Assembly (NCBI GenBank): GCA_022578965.1
Contig: MU400529.1
Location: forward strand, 248,001-312,000
Reading direction: 5' to 3'
DNA length: 64,000 nt
DNA from: Xylaria sp. FL1777
Taxonomy: Eukaryota > Ascomycota > Sordariomycetes > Xylariales > Xylariaceae
Below, piece by piece: positions 60,966 to 64,000 of the stretch (position 1 is its first letter; each line of letters opens with the position of its first letter). Position numbers and translations under genes: made by a program. Under the pieces are notes generated by a model. It did no database searches, had not been told where the DNA came from, and saw nothing but the letters and a program-made list of their open reading frames with translations.

Positions 60966-63900
60966 GTATTAAGCAATTTATACTAAAACATCTTAAAAAT
61001 TTTAATGCTATACTGCTTAATTTTAAGCTAGCTAAAATTATAACTAGCACTTTTAAAAGCAAGTAAACAAAACAAACAACTAAAATAGTTAGCTATATAT
61101 ATAGCACTAATAATAAAAGCTTAATAAAAACAAAAGTAATAAAAATTCTTAAGTAAAAAACTTGCAAAAATATTATAAAAGTACAGTTTTTTTTAAAAAT
61201 AATAATATATTACTAGATATAAATATAAAAGTATGCTATAATTGCAAAACTATTAACAGTTTTATTATAAAAAAATAAGCTGTTTTACTTTAAAAAACCG
61301 CAGAAAAAAGCTATAAAAAAGCTTTAAAAAGCTATTATAATAGCTTTTATTCTTATTACTTTTAATTATACAAAAAAACTTATTTAGCTAAAAGTTAATG
61401 CTTTTAAAACTAGCTAAAGTGCTATTTTATGCTAAAAAGTTAATAAAGCTATTAAATTAGCAAAATATAAGTTTAAAACATAAAAAAGCTTTAAAAAAAG
61501 ATATAATACTATAAAGCTAAAAAAGCTTATTATTATTAAAACTTTTTAAAAGTTATAAAACTATTTTTATAAAATTATGTTTTATTTAAAAATTAATGCA
61601 AAAGTTTTTATAGTATAACTAAACAATAGATTTTTAGCATTATTAAATGCTTAATTAACAAAATAAATAGTATATATAAAAACTTTTAATTTTATACTTT
61701 ATTATATATTAGGAAAAAAATATATAGCTACTAATAAACTTTCTAAAAAACTTTTTAAGCTATTAAATAAATTAAATAATTATTAAGAAAAAAATATAAA
61801 AGATTTTATTAATTTTTAACTATATATAATAGCTATTACTATTGCATATAAAAAATTAGGCAATTAACTAATTAAAAGCTTAGTATATTAAAAAATAAAA
61901 CTTTTGCTATATTTAAAAAAAAATTAAAGCAAAAAAAGTAAGCAAATTACTAAGTATTTTGTTTTTAAGCAAGTTTTAAAAAAACTTACAACAAAAAAAA
62001 AGCAAAAACATTTTAAAAAAAAAGCTTTTAAATTTTTTGTTAATAAGTTTATTTTTTAAAAAAAAGCAAAATTTAAAAAAATGCTAAAAAAGGTTATTAA
62101 TAACAAAAAAACCTAAAAAGCTTTTATTAAAAAAAACTATAAAAAAATAATATATAAAAGCTAAATATTTATAACTTAATAAATAACTTAAAAATATTAC
62201 TAAAAAAGCTTTTATTAAAATATTTATGTTATAATTGCTAGTTGCTTTAATTGCTACAAATTTACTAATAATAAAAAAACTAAAAAACATTATTTTAATT
62301 ATTTTTTAAATCTTTTAGTTTTTTAAGTTATAAATATATAAACTATACTATTAAATAATAAATTTAAAGCTATTATAAAAGCAAAATGCAAAATAACAAT
62401 TTATTTAAAAGTTAAACTTTTAAAACATATAGATTTTTTAAAAATACTTAAATTTATTAAAAAAAAAATTATATTTTAGCATAAAGTTTTTATAAAAATT
62501 AAATATAATAATAACTTTAAATTTAAAAAAAAAATAAAAAGCGTAGTAAATATTTTAAGCTATAAAATAAATTATAGTTTAGCTTATTATTTTTAGGCTT
62601 AAAGCTTTATTAAAAAAAGCTATAAACTAATAAAAAAAAGCTTTATATAAATAATAAATAAAACTAAAAAAAATTAGCTAAAATATTTAAACTTAGTAAT
62701 ATAAACAAACTGCATTTTTATATATTATTATAACTATAGCTTATATAAGCTAATATATAAAAAAATGCTAATTTTGCTAGTAAAAAATATAATATTAATA
62801 TAAAAAATAATTAAATAATAAAATGTTGCTTTTTATAAAAATTTTATTAAAACTAAAGTTAAGCAGCTAAAACATTATAACTAAAATATTATAAAAGTTA
62901 AAACAATTATAACTAAAAAAAAAAGATTAGCTATAAAAGCTAAATTTTAAAAAAACGCTTATAAAATTAAACAACTATTTAAAAAAAGCTTTTTTGTTTT
63001 TTTTTATAATATTATGCTTTTAATAAATAAGTTTAATAATAAAAAGCTGCTATATAAATAAGTTAACTTTTATAAAATTAAAAAAAATGTTAATTATAAA
63101 TAATATTAATTAGTAAAACTAACTAGCAAAAAATTAAAAAAGTTGTTTTTTTTTAAAAAATTAAAGCAATTTATATAAAATAACTAAAAATACTAAAAAC
63201 TAAAAAATTTTAACTTTAATATATAAACTACTAATATTATAGCTATTTATTAAAAATAAAATTAAAACAATAAAGCTTTTAATAATTAAAGCTATAATAG
63301 TTAAGCTATAAAAAGCAAAAAAAATATAACAAGTTATAAAAGCTTTTTAAGTTTATAAAAGCTATAATGCAACTTTTAGCACTTTAAACATTTTAAATGC
63401 TAAAAAATATAATAGTTTATTTTATTTTTTAAGCTATTATACTATAAAACGCTTTAAAAAGTAATAACTAATAAAAGTTAAAACAACAAATTTTTTTTTT
63501 TTTTTTTTTGTTTTTTTATTAATTGTTTTGTTTTTTATTTTTACTATTTATATAAGTTTATATAATTAAGTTATAATGCATAAAACTATTTTTCTTTGCT
63601 TAAAACTAAGCGTATTTTTTATAGCTTTTTTTTTATTAGTTTTATATTTATTAGTTTTATAGCAGCTAGTTTATTAGTACTTTTTTTATTATTACGCTAA
63701 AAATATAGGTTTTTATTTTATTTTGATATTTTTTAAATAATTTAGTAGCTTAGTTTTAGTATAAATTATTATTGCTTTTTTTTAAAAATGCATAAAAACA
63801 AAAAAAACAAAAATAAAAACTGCTTATTAGTTTTAATTACTTAAGTTTATTTTACTATATTAATGCTTACATATAAGTTTTTTTACTTTTAATTGCTTTA

Positions 63901-64000
63901 TTACTTTTATTTAAAACTAAATAGCTTTTTTTGCTTTTAGTTTAAACTATTTAATACTTAATAAAAACTTTAAAACTACTAAAAAGCAAAAAACATTATT
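60966..64000. mobile_element. S (right copy), inverted, continues beyond the window
   Basis: Reverse complement of about 51,212-54,243, starting directly at the outer edge of the P2 terminal repeat. At least 3.0 kb. A decayed coding-like reading runs left to right from about 61,000 with RIP-type stops. Product unknown. Confidence 0.75.

Larger units (their letters stand above)
16060..64000. other. RIP-mutated AT-rich block, likely heterochromatin
   Basis: From about 16,060 to the window end the DNA is extremely AT-rich and full of stops in all frames. Repeat pairs inside it differ almost entirely by C/T and G/A transitions. Coding motifs of retroelements are still readable with the codon changes RIP produces, such as Asp to Asn and Trp to stop. 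No intact gene was found. The only clearly unmutated patch inside is 21,389-21,526. Confidence 0.93.

Noticed and set aside
16060..64000. Mitochondrial or other organellar DNA, suggested by extreme AT content
   Set aside because: Continuous with nuclear genes, no organellar genes or tRNAs, and the AT bias is explained by RIP transitions in nuclear retrotransposons.
16060..64000. Centromere
   Set aside because: AT-rich RIP blocks can be centromeric, but nothing in the sequence separates a centromere from an ordinary heterochromatic island.

Overview
This is nuclear DNA of a filamentous ascomycete (Pezizomycotina). The evidence is short GT-AG introns, pyrimidine-rich 5' leaders, a yeast-like OLA1, and a very AT-rich block whose repeats differ almost only by C-to-T and G-to-A changes, the mark of repeat-induced point mutation (RIP). 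I cannot name the species.

Left part, 1-15,909, is gene-bearing and of ordinary base composition. It holds a PPPDE (deSI-like) isopeptidase cut by the window start (minus strand), the ATPase OLA1 (plus, three exons), and an acidic low-complexity protein of unknown function. Next comes a three-exon gene for an 884-residue fusion of a tryptophanase-type PLP lyase with a DMATS/ABBA-type prenyltransferase. It is followed by a SAM-dependent methyltransferase and, on the minus strand, a PP2C-type phosphatase with a repeat-bearing insertion. The fusion is the most interesting gene here. One half should release indole from tryptophan and the other half looks able to prenylate an indole, with a methyltransferase next door as a possible third step.

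Right part, 15,910-64,000, has no intact gene. It is a nest of RIP-decayed mobile elements that can be resolved by repeat pairing and target-site duplications. An old element with 295-bp terminal inverted repeats (P1, 15,910-46,309) was split by a Ty3/gypsy chromovirus (Q2, minus, 19,262-40,715, target duplication TATAT). Q2 was then split by a second chromovirus (Q1, plus, 29,817-37,556), by a Ty1/copia element (R, plus, 23,397-29,254, target duplication AATAA), and by a 138-bp solo-LTR-like insert that is not mutated at all (21,389-21,526, target duplication AATAT). A further insert of about 1.9 kb sits in P1 at 40,903-42,821. Beyond P1 lie an unclassified repeat S (46,310-54,243), a second P copy lacking one terminal repeat (P2, 54,244-60,965), and an inverted copy of S that runs off the window end.

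The outermost 150 bp of P1, next to the genes, escaped mutation. Compared with the mutated copies it shows the mutation pattern directly, including a strong preference for cytosines preceded by T. Both chromoviruses also carry a decayed antisense Cys-rich reading frame before the 3' LTR.
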